Below, piece by piece: positions 26,679 to 34,698 of a DNA stretch of 45,759 bases (position 1 is its first letter; each line of letters begins with the position of its first letter). The notes beneath the pieces were generated by a model that was given only the letters and a program-made list of their open reading frames with translations, was not told the DNA's origin and made no database searches. Source of the DNA: UBA1181 sp963631545 (GTDB lineage Bacteria > Bacteroidota > Bacteroidia > Bacteroidales > Paludibacteraceae); assembly GCA_963631545.1 (NCBI GenBank), contig CAVGRN010000017.1:1-45759 (forward strand), written 5' to 3'. Position numbers and translations under genes: made by a program.

Positions 26679-26686
26679 CAAAGTTA
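26679..26686 (-). promoter_or_regulatory. Candidate -7 promoter box of the ilv operon
   Basis: TAACTTTG on the minus strand matches TAnnTTTG. A TTGA lies 13 bp upstream, closer than the usual -33 spacing. The predicted leader before ilvD is about 60 nt. Confidence 0.4.
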
Positions 26687-26777
26687 AGAAATTATTGGTC
26701 AATGGGATATTGTGCGAAGACGAAAAATGCCACTAACGACTACCCCACCCCAAAGGTTGTCAATCACCGCCGAAAAA

Positions 26778-27206
26778 TCATTTTTTGAATTTGATTTCCG
26801 GGTCTTTGAATTGGATGTTCGGGTCTTTGAATTTAATGGGATCGGACATACGGATGCCTTCGTCGGTGCAATGGTCGTCGGTCTGGGCAAGTTTGTAGAC
26901 TTGGTTGCTGATGTAGTCGGCGAGGTCGGACACGTTGCCCTTGTTTGCTCCTAAGTTAATGATATTCAAGATAGAACGAGATGTTGACTCAATCGTTACT
27001 CGGCTTGATTTGAAGCCAGTGGCAACTACTTTTATTTTGATACTCTCGGTGAACGGAGAGAGCCAAGCGCCGTGGCGACCCTCAATGGTGAAAAGGTCGT
27101 CGTTACGTTCAATACTGCAAAACTGCGTTTTATGATTGAACACCCTACAGACGGCAGAAAAAACGGTTCGCGCGTTATGTTGAAAATCCAACGTTGCTGT
27201 TTGCAT
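26778..27206 (-). CDS. Hypothetical 142-aa protein with C-terminal heptapeptide repeat
   Basis: A small soluble protein with no signal peptide. Residues 1-105 form an alternating strand/helix pattern with IKVVATGFKSSRVTIES and a GANKGNVSDLADYI helix near its end, which looks like a compact conserved domain I cannot name. The C-terminus is an imperfect 7-residue repeat around KDPxIxF, repeated three times, encoded by 21-bp tandem repeats. It follows the 170-aa protein by 67 bp on the same strand and may be co-transcribed with it. Function unknown. Confidence 0.55.
   Translation of the reverse strand: MQTATLDFQHNARTVFSAVCRVFNHKTQFCSIERNDDLFTIEGRHGAWLSPFTESIKIKVVATGFKSSRVTIESTSRSILNIINLGANKGNVSDLADYISNQVYKLAQTDDHCTDEGIRMSDPIKFKDPNIQFKDPEIKFKK
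26787..26849. repeat. 21-bp tandem repeat inside the 142-aa gene
   Basis: Units start at 26787, 26808 and 26829. The first two share GGGTCTTT and GAATT; the third is diverged. The unit length is a multiple of three, so copy-number change would keep the frame and only lengthen or shorten the protein's tail. Confidence 0.7.
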
Positions 27207-27273
27207 AGTGATTATGATTTGGGGTTCTTAAAATTCTATGAAAAGCGGAAAAAGGAACAGAACACTTCAACCG

Positions 27274-27786
27274 TCATCTATTTAATTTATTATACGCTCT
27301 TGCGGCGGAATTAACGCCTTTGCAAAATTTATACGAATTGCTGAAAATGAAAGTGTTATGGGTTATGCCCGCCAACAAAAGGACATTTGCGATTGCATTA
27401 TACTCCTCATCGGAAAAAACGTAGGCATAGTTATAGAAAGAGAAAGACGTTTTGCCATAAGAAATTCCAAAACGGTACATTCCGTTGTTCATATCGCCGA
27501 AATCAACTTCCAAATTCGAGAGTGGGCAGTGGATGCTTCTACCGTCCAACATTTTCAGATAAATGCTTGAATCCGCGCTGTTGAATTGGAAAACATCCAA
27601 AATGTCATACTCGCTGGGCCACAAATTCAAAGCACGCTCTTTCGATGTCAGTTTTTTCCCTTTGATATAGAGATCAGGTATCTGCTTTGCCACCTGTTGA
27701 GCTTTCGCCTGCTCTTTCTTGCTTTTGTCGTTTGAAGATGACGAAATAATCGCAATGACGACGATAATAATGAATAATGTTATCAT
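27274..27786 (-). CDS. Hypothetical membrane-anchored protein
   Basis: A 170-aa protein whose first 16 residues (MITLFIIIVVIAIISS) form a single hydrophobic anchor, followed by a short Lys/Gln-rich basic linker and a soluble domain of about 130 residues. The soluble part contains LNLWPSEYDILDVFQF, then strand-rich stretches (SIYLKMLDGRSIHCPL, MYRFGISYGKTSFSFYNYAYVF). With one N-terminal anchor it could face either side of the inner membrane. I recognise no family. It has a good candidate promoter box at 27823-27830 and may form a unit with the 142-aa gene downstream. Confidence 0.55.
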   Translation of the reverse strand: MITLFIIIVVIAIISSSSNDKSKKEQAKAQQVAKQIPDLYIKGKKLTSKERALNLWPSEYDILDVFQFNSADSSIYLKMLDGRSIHCPLSNLEVDFGDMNNGMYRFGISYGKTSFSFYNYAYVFSDEEYNAIANVLLLAGITHNTFIFSNSYKFCKGVNSAARAYNKLNR

Positions 27787-27822
27787 AACCGATACGTTTT
27801 AGTTTCCAGAAATATTTTTTCT

Positions 27823-27830
27823 CAAATGTA
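27823..27830 (-). promoter_or_regulatory. Candidate -7 promoter box of the 170-aa gene
   Basis: TACATTTG on the minus strand, a full TAnnTTTG match, about 35 bp upstream of the start codon. Confidence 0.35.
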
Positions 27831-28011
27831 GAACAGGATAATTCCACACACGATTAACATCAAAAATATTTTTTCCACCAAACGTAAAATGTTTGTGTTT
27901 TGTTGGATGATACGATTCCGCGACAAAAGCAAGTTCACGTTCATTGTTTAAGGCAGAACCAAATCTCCACGAACCATTATGTTATCGTTCACTCATTTAT
28001 TGACAACCAAC

Positions 28012-28053
28012 CCAGACTACAAAAGGCCTCCTTCTATAACCTTCGTAGTCTGG
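28012..28053 (-). terminator. Putative terminator hairpin after the nucleoside-hydrolase gene
   Basis: A 9-bp perfect stem (CCAGACTAC with GTAGTCTGG) with a further AAGG/CCTT pairing inside, 40 bp after the stop. On the minus strand it is followed by GTTGGTTG rather than a clean U-run, so termination is likely but not certain. Confidence 0.5.
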
Positions 28054-28093
28054 ATTGAATTGACGAAATTTATCTGTCGCCTCGTAGCAACTA

Positions 28094-29464
28094 TTAATGC
28101 TGAATATTCATCAACCGGATATACTTCAAGACGCTATCGCTCCACTCGGCATTACCTGGCTTTTGGTAGCGGCAGTTGCCTTTGGGATCTGGTGTGAAGA
28201 TGGTTTCACCTTTCGGCGTCAGCTCAACCCATCCGCGTTCTGACATACTAAACACAGCATCACCCTCAACCGCATTGATGACGGCAAGCGGATCCCACAT
28301 CTTCTGCCCCGTGTTGCATTGTGTGAACTTATAAATCCACTTGATAGGATGAACGTCTGTCCAGTTGATGTCTTGAAGCACAACCTCTGGTTGGTAGTCC
28401 AAAGGGTCGCCCACCTCGCCAGGCGAGAAAATCACGTTGACCGACTTTGGCAGCAGTTTGAAAAACTGAAGAGAGTAATCTATGGCCTGGGTGAAATTAT
28501 AATCCGGCTCTACCGCCTCGCCGAACACACCGCCCATTGCATAGAGATCCGTCACCTTCTTTGCGACAAGTTCCACACCCGAGAGCGAAGAGAACTCATC
28601 CGGACCCGACTGAAGCAAGCGTGCAAGCGTAGTAACAAATCCCACCGAACAAATTTTGACGGAACTATCAGGTTGTGCTGCCAAAATCTTGCGATACAAC
28701 TTATAGCCTTCCATATAGTCGTTTTTGCTCTTTATGCTTCGTTTGAACAAAGGAGTTCCTTCTGTGTCGCATGCGTATGAGAAGTTATGGTAAGGGATAA
28801 ACACGACAGGACGCTTAATGCCAGAACGTTCAAGTCCAATCGGTATATTCGGGTAACCATAGAAGTTGTTCAAGACATCCACAGCATCAGCATTGGCAGC
28901 CCCCATACGGTCGACCATAACGCCCAAAAGATTGCAACGCCCCATATCCATATATCGATAAAGCATCATAAGCGCAAAAATATCGTCAGTAGAACTTCCC
29001 ATATCGCAGTCAAAGATGATACGGTTTTCTGCCTTGTCGTAGTCCGACTTGACATTTATACCCTTCGAGCATACATACACCGTATGTTGTCCATTTTCGC
29101 GGGCGAACTTCAACGCAGCAGCCAAACTGTCCTCTGGAAATATCCTGTTACTGTCGAAATAAAATTTCTTATCCTTCGGACTGAACCAACCCCCGACAAA
29201 ACCATCATGCTTGCGGGCATGCTTGATGACAGCCGGTAAACTCTTCTTGTCTGAACTGTTCTGTGTGGCAGCGTAAGACACCACGATTCCCTCCTTGGGT
29301 TGGACAAAATCGTCAATTCCGATAGTGAAACCATCTGGGTGGGCATAGGCGAAACCCCACAAAAAATCAACTAACTCTTTATCGCTCAGATTGACCTTAC
29401 TCGTTTGGGCGAAAGTTTCCAAACTGCCAATCAAAAAAGCCAATAGAATAAAAAATCTGTTCAT
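28094..29464 (-). CDS. Exported nucleoside-hydrolase-like protein with extra N-terminal domain
   Basis: A 456-aa protein with a signal peptide (NRFFILLAFLIGSLETFA, likely cut before Gln20). Residues about 148-456 resemble inosine-uridine nucleoside hydrolases: FDCDMGSSTDDIFALM (151-166) corresponds to the calcium-binding DTDxGxDDAxAL signature, although one residue is inserted before the paired Asp160-Asp161. A late MWDPLAV (about 391) matches the second metal-ligand Asp. Such enzymes split nucleosides into base and ribose. Residues about 25-135 are a separate domain with PDGFTIGIDDF, GIVVSYAATQNS, VGGWF and KFYFDS motifs, which I do not recognise in classical hydrolases. The gene follows a 5'-nucleotidase by 30 bp on the same strand, supporting extracytoplasmic nucleotide scavenging. 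The altered signature leaves activity uncertain. Confidence 0.75.
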   Translation of the reverse strand: MNRFFILLAFLIGSLETFAQTSKVNLSDKELVDFLWGFAYAHPDGFTIGIDDFVQPKEGIVVSYAATQNSSDKKSLPAVIKHARKHDGFVGGWFSPKDKKFYFDSNRIFPEDSLAAALKFARENGQHTVYVCSKGINVKSDYDKAENRIIFDCDMGSSTDDIFALMMLYRYMDMGRCNLLGVMVDRMGAANADAVDVLNNFYGYPNIPIGLERSGIKRPVVFIPYHNFSYACDTEGTPLFKRSIKSKNDYMEGYKLYRKILAAQPDSSVKICSVGFVTTLARLLQSGPDEFSSLSGVELVAKKVTDLYAMGGVFGEAVEPDYNFTQAIDYSLQFFKLLPKSVNVIFSPGEVGDPLDYQPEVVLQDINWTDVHPIKWIYKFTQCNTGQKMWDPLAVINAVEGDAVFSMSERGWVELTPKGETIFTPDPKGNCRYQKPGNAEWSDSVLKYIRLMNIQH

Positions 29465-29494
29465 ATTACATCAATTTAGAAAATCAATAGGAAT

Positions 29495-31069
29495 TTAATA
29501 TTTTACCGTGATACGTCCTTGCGGTGCTGCATATTCCTTTCCAATCTTTCCCGAAAGATTTTGCACTAAATAACGGACAAGGCAGTCGCCATAATCAACA
29601 CCCGTTTTTTTGATTATATTATTCTTCTTCAACAATCCATGGAATCCTCCGCCCACAATGCAATAATCTATCGTTGCCAACTGATAGGTACGTTCAAGTT
29701 CCACTGGTTCATACGCACCAGTCTGCTTGTTACGCACCACCACGTCCGTCACTTTCTTACCGTTTTTCATGTCAACCGTAAACTTAAGGCCAGACACCTG
29801 TGGAAAATCTCCGTTTTCCTGAGGCAAAGAACTCGTACAAGCACTCAACACTTTAACCAATTGTTTCCCAGTTATTTCAACCACGCTGATACGATTGTCG
29901 TAAGGCAACATACTGATTACATCGCCGTATGTGAGCGTACCAGCAGACAGTCCGCACCGGATTCCACCACCATTGGTCAAGGCAAAATCGGCATCGGTCA
30001 ACGCCAGGAATGCGTCTGCGACAAGGTCTCCCGAGTTCGTTTCCCCTTTTCGCACTTCCTGCTTGCCCTTGTCGTCGAGAATGGTGAGAGCAACTTCGCT
30101 ATCGCAAACCTTCATATTAGTCTGCAAATCTACCAACGTGTTGATGCTGTCTGTAACATGCTTGACGGCTGCGTCAACATTCGTTATCTCCGACGTAGGG
30201 AGCAATTGAAGAGTCTTGCGTCCGTCTGCGGTAATCAGCAGTTTACCAATATTGGCAAACTTAGTTCCCGTCTGCGAAATCATAACAGGCTGTCCCTGCT
30301 TGTTATGCACCGTATCCGAAGGGATAACCGAGTGAGTATGAGCATCTAACACCACATCAATGCCCGTTGTACTACGAATCAGCCCATGCGAATCCACATT
30401 CATATCATTAAGGTCTTCACCCAAGTGTGTTAAAGCAATCACATAATCAGCACCCGCAGCCCGAGCCTTGTCCACTGCACTCTGCGCCATGCGGTAAACA
30501 TCCTTCATACAAAGGTCGAAAAGTTGCGTCCCTTTCTCATCAAAAAACGCATATTCCTCTGTAGCAACCGTGGTAGGAGTCGTTACCCCCACAAATGCCA
30601 CCTTCTTTTTGCCCATCGTCTTCATAACGTACGGAGCAAATGGGAACTCCCCCGTATTCGTATTGCGCAAATTGACACATGTAACCGGAGCACCAAGGAG
30701 AGAAAGCAGAGTGAACATACGTGGAGTCTTATAGTCGAACTCGTGGTTTCCCAACGTTACCGCATCATACCCAACACCCTTCATAATATCTACGACATAC
30801 CGTCCCTCTGAAATAGTGCCGACAGTACCGCCTTGCAGATAATCTCCACTTGAAACAACTGCAACGTATGCGGTGTCCGAAATCGCATTACGAAGCCCCG
30901 CCATCTTTGCATAACCATCTACACCGCAGTGGACATCATTGTCATAAAGCACCACAATGCTCTTATCCTTTGGACTGTCAATGTTTTTAACAGAACGACA
31001 AGAAAACATCGCCGTTGAAAAAGCAGTGGTTAGCGCCATAAAAACCGCTAAATGATTTTTTCTTTTCAT
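29495..31069 (-). CDS. 5'-nucleotidase / UshA-type metallophosphatase
   Basis: A 524-aa exported enzyme of the UshA/YfkN family that removes phosphate from nucleotides outside the cytoplasm. Two-metal motifs of the calcineurin-like domain are intact: DNDVH (43-47), GD (75-76), GNHEFD (107-112), LTHLG and DAHTHS. The C-terminal 5'-nucleotidase domain (about 345-524) contains NSGDLVADAF and NGGGIRCGL. The N-terminal export signal ends near MFSC, with Cys24; this is a weak lipobox, so it may be lipidated or simply secreted. It is the first gene of a two-gene unit with the nucleoside-hydrolase-like protein; products of the first would be substrates for the second. Confidence 0.9.
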   Translation of the reverse strand: MKRKNHLAVFMALTTAFSTAMFSCRSVKNIDSPKDKSIVVLYDNDVHCGVDGYAKMAGLRNAISDTAYVAVVSSGDYLQGGTVGTISEGRYVVDIMKGVGYDAVTLGNHEFDYKTPRMFTLLSLLGAPVTCVNLRNTNTGEFPFAPYVMKTMGKKKVAFVGVTTPTTVATEEYAFFDEKGTQLFDLCMKDVYRMAQSAVDKARAAGADYVIALTHLGEDLNDMNVDSHGLIRSTTGIDVVLDAHTHSVIPSDTVHNKQGQPVMISQTGTKFANIGKLLITADGRKTLQLLPTSEITNVDAAVKHVTDSINTLVDLQTNMKVCDSEVALTILDDKGKQEVRKGETNSGDLVADAFLALTDADFALTNGGGIRCGLSAGTLTYGDVISMLPYDNRISVVEITGKQLVKVLSACTSSLPQENGDFPQVSGLKFTVDMKNGKKVTDVVVRNKQTGAYEPVELERTYQLATIDYCIVGGGFHGLLKKNNIIKKTGVDYGDCLVRYLVQNLSGKIGKEYAAPQGRITVKY

Positions 31070-31233
31070 GTTTTTTATAAAAATTTAAAATTATGTCTTA
31101 TGCTCACCTTTTATCAGAAAGTTCCTATTCGATATTCTACAAAATCCGCAAAGAAGCAGAATTGCATTACAAATAAAATCAGCAAAATACACTTATGCCC
31201 TACTTCCCATTACAAATGTAAAATTAATTGTCT

Positions 31234-31276
31234 TAAAAAACAAACAAGACCACCACTGACATAGTCAATGATGGTC
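31234..31276 (-). terminator. Terminator of the alpha (rplQ) operon
   Basis: A 13-bp stem with two G-U pairs (31248-31260 with 31264-31276) around a 3-base loop, followed on the minus strand by a T-rich tail (31247-31234). It lies 21 bp after the rplQ stop and separates the ribosomal operon from the 5'-nucleotidase gene. Confidence 0.88.
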
Positions 31277-31297
31277 CTATTATGAATTAAGAGAGAA

Positions 31298-31777
31298 TTA
31301 CTCTGCAGCCTTTTCCTCAGCAGATTCAGCAGCAGGAGCAGCAGCCTCCTCAGTCTTCTTCTTAGAAGAACGACGAGTCTTAGTGGCTTTCTTCTCCACC
31401 TTGTTCTTAGCCATGTTCTCATCATAGTCAACCAACTCGATGAAACACATCTCTGCAGCATCGCCCAAACGGAAACCAGTCTTGATGATACGAGTGTAAC
31501 CACCTGGACGGTCAGCAACTTTTTGAGAGATCTCGCGGAAAAGCTCTGTAACAGCATACTTGTCCTGCAAGTATTTAAAAACCATTCTACGAGAGTGAGT
31601 TGAATCGTCCTTAGATCTAGTGATCAAAGGTTCAACATACTTTCTCAATTCCTTTGCCTTAGCGAGGGTGGTGTTGATTCTCTTGTATTTAATCAAAGAG
31701 ATAGCCAAATTGGAAAGGAGCGCATCTCTGTGGCCCTTTTGCCGGCTAAGATGATTGAATTTCTTATTATGTCTCAT
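31298..31777 (-). CDS. rplQ: 50S ribosomal protein bL17
   Basis: A 159-aa protein; the family start MRHNKKFNHLSR fixes the ATG at 31777, although the frame is open further upstream inside rpoA. The L17 domain occupies residues 1-123. The last 36 residues are a Lys/Glu/Ala-rich low-complexity tail not found in E. coli L17 (127 aa) but common in Bacteroidetes. bL17 binds near the exit side of the large subunit. It is the last gene of the alpha operon, 4 bp after rpoA, with a terminator close behind. Confidence 0.96.
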   Translation of the reverse strand: MRHNKKFNHLSRQKGHRDALLSNLAISLIKYKRINTTLAKAKELRKYVEPLITRSKDDSTHSRRMVFKYLQDKYAVTELFREISQKVADRPGGYTRIIKTGFRLGDAAEMCFIELVDYDENMAKNKVEKKATKTRRSSKKKTEEAAAPAAESAEEKAAE

Positions 31778-31781
31778 TTTA

Positions 31782-32771
31782 TTATTCTTTATCCAATTTA
31801 TACTTAGAGATATCCATACCGAAGGTAAGGTTGTTGTCTGCCAGAAGCTGATCCAACTCAGTGAGAGACTTCTTACCGAAGTTTCTGAATTTAAGCAAAT
31901 CGCTCTTGTTGTAGACAACGAGTTCACCCAAAGTTTCAACATCCGCAGCCTTCAAGCAATTGAGTGCGCGAACAGAAAGATCCATATCCACGAGCTTAGT
32001 CTTCAACAGCTGACGCATATGGAGAACTTCCTCGTCAAACTCTTCGTTAGCACCCTCGTCAGAAGAATCCAAAGTGATTTTATCATCTGAGAAGAGTAAG
32101 AAGTGATAGATAAGAATCTTAGCAGCCTCTTTCAAGGCATCCTTAGGGTGGATGGAGCCATCAGTTTCAATTTCAAGAACCAACTTTTCGTAGTCAGTCT
32201 TTTGCTCTACACGGAAAGGCTCCACAGCGTACTTTACGTTACGGATAGGTGTATAGATAGAATCGATAGCAAGTACTCCTATTTCAGAACCTGGCACCTT
32301 GTTTTCGTCAGCAGGAACGTAACCACGACCCTTACCAATGTTGATTTCAATGGTAAAGTTATAATCCTTGTTCAAGTGACAAATAACGAGGTCTGGGTTG
32401 AGGACATCGAAACCGGACAAATGTTTAGCAATATCACCTGCCTTGAACTCTTCCCCGGAGACATTGATAGTCACCTTTTCGCTGTCAAATTCCTCGACCT
32501 TCTGTTTGAAGCGTACTTGCTTCAGATTGAGAATCACATTGGTCACATCCTCGACAACTCCAGGAATAACGGAAAACTCGTGGTCAACACCATTGATTTT
32601 GATGGAGGTGATAGCGAAGCCCTCAAGAGAGGCAAGCAAAATACGCCTCAAAGCATTACCAACAGTAATACCATAACCGGGTTCAAGCGGACGGAACTCA
32701 AACTTTCCTTTGAAGTTGTCCGCCTCCAACATTATTACTTTATCAGGTTTTTGAAATGCTAAAATTGCCAT
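31782..32771 (-). CDS. rpoA: RNA polymerase alpha subunit
   Basis: A 329-aa alpha subunit. The N-terminal dimerisation domain (about 1-235) carries FEFRPLEPGYGITVGNALRR, and the C-terminal domain (about 255-320), with ALNCLKAADVETLGEL and LLKFRNFGKKSLTELD, contacts UP elements and activators. Standard length. It lies between rpsD and rplQ in the usual alpha-operon order. Confidence 0.97.
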   Translation of the reverse strand: MAILAFQKPDKVIMLEADNFKGKFEFRPLEPGYGITVGNALRRILLASLEGFAITSIKINGVDHEFSVIPGVVEDVTNVILNLKQVRFKQKVEEFDSEKVTINVSGEEFKAGDIAKHLSGFDVLNPDLVICHLNKDYNFTIEINIGKGRGYVPADENKVPGSEIGVLAIDSIYTPIRNVKYAVEPFRVEQKTDYEKLVLEIETDGSIHPKDALKEAAKILIYHFLLFSDDKITLDSSDEGANEEFDEEVLHMRQLLKTKLVDMDLSVRALNCLKAADVETLGELVVYNKSDLLKFRNFGKKSLTELDQLLADNNLTFGMDISKYKLDKE

Positions 32772-32785
32772 GGATCAATTATTTA

Positions 32786-33391
32786 TTATTTAGAGTAGAG
32801 TTCGACGATAAGTTGCTCCTTGATGTTCTCCGGGATATCAACCCTTTCAGGAAGATACAAGAACTTACCGGACAAAGAGGAACCATCCCACTCTAACCAC
32901 GCATACTTGCTGTGATTGAAACCAGACAAAGAGTTTTCGATAACTTCAAGAGATTTCGCTCTCTCGCGAACGCCAACGATTTGACCTGGCTTAACCGAAT
33001 AAGAAGGGATATTTACAACCTCACCATCAACAACAATGTGGCAGTGAGATACCAACTGGCGAGCAGCGGCTCTGGTTGGCGCAATACCCAAACGGAAAAC
33101 GATGTTATCAAGACGAGACTCAAGAAGTTGCAACAATACCTCACCCGTTACACCTTTCTTCGCAGAGGCCTTCTCAAACAGGTTGCGGAATTGTCTTTCC
33201 AAAACACCGTAGGTATATTTAGCCTTTTGCTTCTCATTCAACTGAATGCCATACTCAGAAGATTTCTTTCTTCTGTTCACGCCATGCTGTCCTGGTGGGA
33301 AATTTCTCTTAGCCAAAACCTTATCTGGACCAAAGATTGGCTCACCAAAACGACGCGCAATTTTAGTTTTAGGACCTGTATATCTAGCCAT
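32786..33391 (-). CDS. rpsD: 30S ribosomal protein uS4
   Basis: A 201-aa S4 with N-terminal MARYTGPKTKIARRFGEPIF and an S4 RNA-binding domain (about 92-155) with RLDNIVFRLGIAPTRAAARQ. It nucleates 16S assembly and in enteric bacteria represses the alpha operon. The N-terminal region lacks the zinc-binding cysteines of some S4 proteins. It is separated from rpsK by a 116-bp gap, the widest within the ribosomal cluster here. Confidence 0.96.
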   Translation of the reverse strand: MARYTGPKTKIARRFGEPIFGPDKVLAKRNFPPGQHGVNRRKKSSEYGIQLNEKQKAKYTYGVLERQFRNLFEKASAKKGVTGEVLLQLLESRLDNIVFRLGIAPTRAAARQLVSHCHIVVDGEVVNIPSYSVKPGQIVGVRERAKSLEVIENSLSGFNHSKYAWLEWDGSSLSGKFLYLPERVDIPENIKEQLIVELYSK

Positions 33392-33507
33392 TTTTTTGAA
33401 TTTTAAAATCCAAACCTTGAACCGTGCAGCCGCGATTGCAGAGAGGATTTAACAAATGCAATCATTCACAATGCGAGGTTCGAAAGTAGTTTGTAAATTA
33501 AAGGGTA
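33392..33507. other. 116-bp gap between rpsK and rpsD
   Basis: Other gaps in the ribosomal cluster are mostly under 40 bp. This one holds no gene. On the minus strand it contains TACTTTCG, one base from the -7 consensus, and weak inverted repeats such as TGCAATCGCGGCTGCA. A secondary promoter or an S4-binding leader is possible. Confidence 0.3.
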
Positions 33508-33897
33508 TTATACTCTACGTTTTTTAGGTGGTCGACAACCGTTATGTGGAAGTGGCGTAACGTCGATAATCTCCGTAACCTCGATACCTGCACCATGGAT
33601 GGTACGGATAGCAGACTCACGGCCATTACCCGGTCCCTTAACATATGCCTTCACCTTTCTCAAACCAAGGTCGTATGCCACCTTAGCGCAATCCTGTGCT
33701 GCCATCTGGGCTGCGTACGGAGTGTTCTTCTTAGAACCTCTGAAGCCCATCTTACCTGCCGACGACCAAGAAATCACTTGTCCTTCGCCATTTGACAAAG
33801 AAACGATGATGTTGTTGAACGATGAATGAACATGCAACTGACCGATAGCGTCAACTTTTACTACCTTTTTTTTGGTTGCTACTGCTTTTTTTGCCAT
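33508..33897 (-). CDS. rpsK: 30S ribosomal protein uS11
   Basis: A 129-aa S11 of the small-subunit platform. Typical motifs are HVHSSFNNIIVSLSNGEG, SSAGKMGFRGSKKNTPYAAQ and the C-terminal DVTPLPHNGCRPPKKRRV. A short basic N-terminal tail (KKAVATKKKVVKV) precedes the domain. It is 28 bp after rpsM. Confidence 0.97.
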   Translation of the reverse strand: MAKKAVATKKKVVKVDAIGQLHVHSSFNNIIVSLSNGEGQVISWSSAGKMGFRGSKKNTPYAAQMAAQDCAKVAYDLGLRKVKAYVKGPGNGRESAIRTIHGAGIEVTEIIDVTPLPHNGCRPPKKRRV

Positions 33898-33925
33898 ATT
33901 CTTAATCTATATTTACAGCGTTAGC

Positions 33926-34306
33926 TTACTTTGTTGCCTTCTTCTTGTTAGCAACGGTCTTTTTCTTACCCTTACGAGTACGGGCGTTGTTTTTAGTGCT
34001 TTGTCCACGCAATGGCAAACCAAGACGGTGACGGATTCCCCTATAACATCCAATATCCATCAATCTCTTGATGTTCAACTGAACTTCAGAACGAAGGTCT
34101 CCCTCAACTTTGAAATTAGCACCGATAATCTCACGAATTTTCGATGCCTGCTCGTCAGACCAGTCCTTCACCTTGATGTCTTTGTCAACACCAGCTTCAG
34201 CAAGAATCTTATTTGCACTACTGCGACCTATACCATAAATATAGGTCAAACCGATTTCACCTCTTTTGTTCTGAGGCAAATCTACTCCTACAATTCTTAT
34301 AGCCAT
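33926..34306 (-). CDS. rpsM: 30S ribosomal protein uS13
   Basis: A 126-aa S13 of the small-subunit head, contacting uS19 and the P-site tRNA. It begins MAIRIVGVDLPQNKRGEIGL and contains YIYGIGRSSANKIL and GIRHRLGLPLRGQSTKNNAR; the Lys-rich tail reaches the tRNA. It follows rpmJ by 36 bp. Confidence 0.97.
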   Translation of the reverse strand: MAIRIVGVDLPQNKRGEIGLTYIYGIGRSSANKILAEAGVDKDIKVKDWSDEQASKIREIIGANFKVEGDLRSEVQLNIKRLMDIGCYRGIRHRLGLPLRGQSTKNNARTRKGKKKTVANKKKATK

Positions 34307-34342
34307 ATATAAACTAAAAATTTTCGCAAAGATAATAAAAAA

Positions 34343-34459
34343 TTATCCTTGGCGTTGCTTGTACTTAGGATTTTTCTTGTTAATCACATACAAACGTCCC
34401 TTTCTTCTTACGATTTTACACTCTGGGGTACGTTTTTTCAAAGAAGCTCTTACTTTCAT
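34343..34459 (-). CDS. rpmJ: 50S ribosomal protein bL36 (zinc-free form)
   Basis: A 38-aa gene, MKVRASLKKRTPECKIVRR at its start and KYKQRQG at its end, found by reading the gap between infA and rpsM. It has only one cysteine, and the CxxC..C..H zinc-ribbon ligands of classical L36 are missing, so this is the zinc-independent form usual in Bacteroidetes. Confidence 0.95.
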   Translation of the reverse strand: MKVRASLKKRTPECKIVRRKGRLYVINKKNPKYKQRQG

Positions 34460-34478
34460 ATCTATGAATCTATGACAA

Positions 34479-34697
34479 TTATTTGTATCTAAAAGCTATT
34501 CGACCCTTTGAAAGGTCGTATGGCGACATTTCAACTCTGACTCTGTCTCCTGGAAGAATCTTGATGTAATGCATCCTCATCTTCCCCGAAATATGAGCCG
34601 TGATCTCATGCCCATTTTCTAATTCCACACGAAACATCGCATTGGACAACGCCTCTACGATTGTTCCATCCTGCTCAATTGCTGCTTGTTTAGCCAT
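34479..34697 (-). CDS. infA: Translation initiation factor IF-1
   Basis: A 72-aa S1-fold protein, standard length, with VEALSNAMFRVELENGHEI, HISGKMRMHYIKILPGDRV and a C-terminal LSKGRIAFRYK. It binds the A site of the 30S subunit during initiation. It starts one base after the map stop codon, with GAGGT just upstream. Confidence 0.97.
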   Translation of the reverse strand: MAKQAAIEQDGTIVEALSNAMFRVELENGHEITAHISGKMRMHYIKILPGDRVRVEMSPYDLSKGRIAFRYK

Positions 34698-34698
34698 C

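Larger units (their letters stand above)
27787..28093. other. Gene-free region with promoter box and hairpin
   Basis: 307 bp between the 170-aa gene and the end of the nucleoside-hydrolase gene. It holds a candidate promoter for the former (27823-27830) and a long hairpin (28012-28053) after the latter. I see no small gene in it. Confidence 0.5.
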
